A DNA stretch of 6,471 nt from Gammaproteobacteria bacterium (GTDB lineage Bacteria; Pseudomonadota; Gammaproteobacteria; GCA-001735895): contig JAOUJX010000244.1 of the NCBI GenBank assembly GCA_029882955.1, forward strand, positions 1 through 6,471. The letters run 5' to 3'. Both the position numbers and the translations under genes were made by a program. Below the pieces are notes generated by a model that was not told the DNA's origin, ran no database searches, and worked only from the letters and a program-made list of their open reading frames with translations. This document shows, piece by piece, positions 6,247-6,471 of this stretch; within the stretch, counting starts at the first letter, position 1, and each line of letters opens with the position of its first letter.

Positions 6247-6471
6247 ACTAGCAATCCGCGACACATTTACCCTGTTTGTTAAATGACATCGTACGACCAC
6301 TAATCGGCACATGAACCGAGGCTTTTACTGCCTTGCTAAAGATATCCACTCTGGTGCCAGATCGGTAATTCCGGTATTACCAGACAAGTAAACAGCTCAG
6401 TTCAGCCCAGTCCGGTGCCAGATAATATCGTTTCTCCCAGAACCAATACGGCCATACCTGCCACGGTTGCC
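6247..6471. other. Tail region without a recognisable gene; possible 3' end of a convergent gene
   Basis: No gene can be named here. Two minus-strand frames enter from the right edge. One runs 6402-6471 and ends in a TGA at 6402-6404; its 22 residues are hydrophobic (AGMAVLVLGETIL) with natural codon use. The other runs 6377-6471, is very Trp-rich and stops at a TAA (6377-6379); beyond that stop it stays open to a TAG at 6248-6250, one base past the decarboxylase stop. Two small inverted repeats (TCTGG-TG-CCAGA at 6350-6361 and GGTAAT-N6-ATTACC at 6364-6381) lack T-tracts. A 10-bp direct repeat GGTGCCAGAT occurs at 6353-6362 and 6414-6423. Confidence 0.3.

Noticed and set aside
6350..6381. 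Two adjacent inverted repeats after the decarboxylase gene as a terminator
   Set aside because: The stems are 5 and 6 bp and neither is followed by a T-tract on either strand; they also lie more than 100 nt after the stop codon.
1..6471. Mobile element, CRISPR array, tRNA or toxin-antitoxin module
   Set aside because: No transposase motif, terminal inverted repeats, spaced direct repeats, cloverleaf or small paired genes were found; the genes are ordinary chromosomal families.

Overview
The window looks like a chromosomal segment of a gammaproteobacterium, probably a marine or free-living heterotroph. This rests on gene content and style: a TIGR04219-type outer-membrane barrel, a PA4872-like oxaloacetate decarboxylase, a stand-alone Lon-related protease of the AAA_32/LonC type, and a YcaQ-family DNA glycosylase, all with tight spacing, Shine-Dalgarno sites and mixed codon use. 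No insertion sequence, phage gene, tRNA, rRNA or CRISPR array is visible, so this reads as ordinary core and semi-core genome rather than an island.

Layout, left to right. Positions 1-734 (minus) hold the first 244 codons of a YcaQ/AlkX-like crosslink-repair glycosylase whose C-terminus lies beyond the left edge. Positions 741-1202 (minus) hold a YbaK/EbsC aminoacyl-tRNA deacylase that starts with TTG. Positions 1211-1936 (minus) hold a small outer-membrane beta-barrel. These three are closely packed and probably form one transcript from a promoter around 1991-2019. Positions 2046-2807 (minus) hold a degenerate tandem universal-stress-protein-like gene, coupled by a TGATG overlap to the Lon-related ATP-dependent protease at 2807-5227 (minus). 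A divergent intergenic region (5228-5385) separates this pair from an oxaloacetate-decarboxylase-like enzyme of the isocitrate lyase/PEP mutase superfamily at 5386-6246 (plus). The last 225 bases hold no gene I can name.

The most interesting part is the protease/Usp-like pair and its upstream region. A 9-of-10 match to the FNR/Anr box (TTGAT-N4-ATCAA) lies at 5285-5298, exactly 22 nt upstream of a TAACAT -10-like hexamer. That places it at about -41.5, the class II activation position. I infer that this protease and its coupled Usp-like partner are switched on when oxygen is low. On the other side of the same region, a perfect 12-bp palindrome (CTCAGGCCTGAG) lies just upstream of the only good -10 hexamer for the decarboxylase gene and may be an operator.

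The decarboxylase keeps the metal-binding DADHGYGN motif and the His diagnostic of the PA4872 class, but it appears to differ at two other active-site positions, so its substrate is less certain than its family. No wholly new system is proven here. The protease/Usp pair under a probable oxygen-responsive promoter is the best candidate for follow-up.
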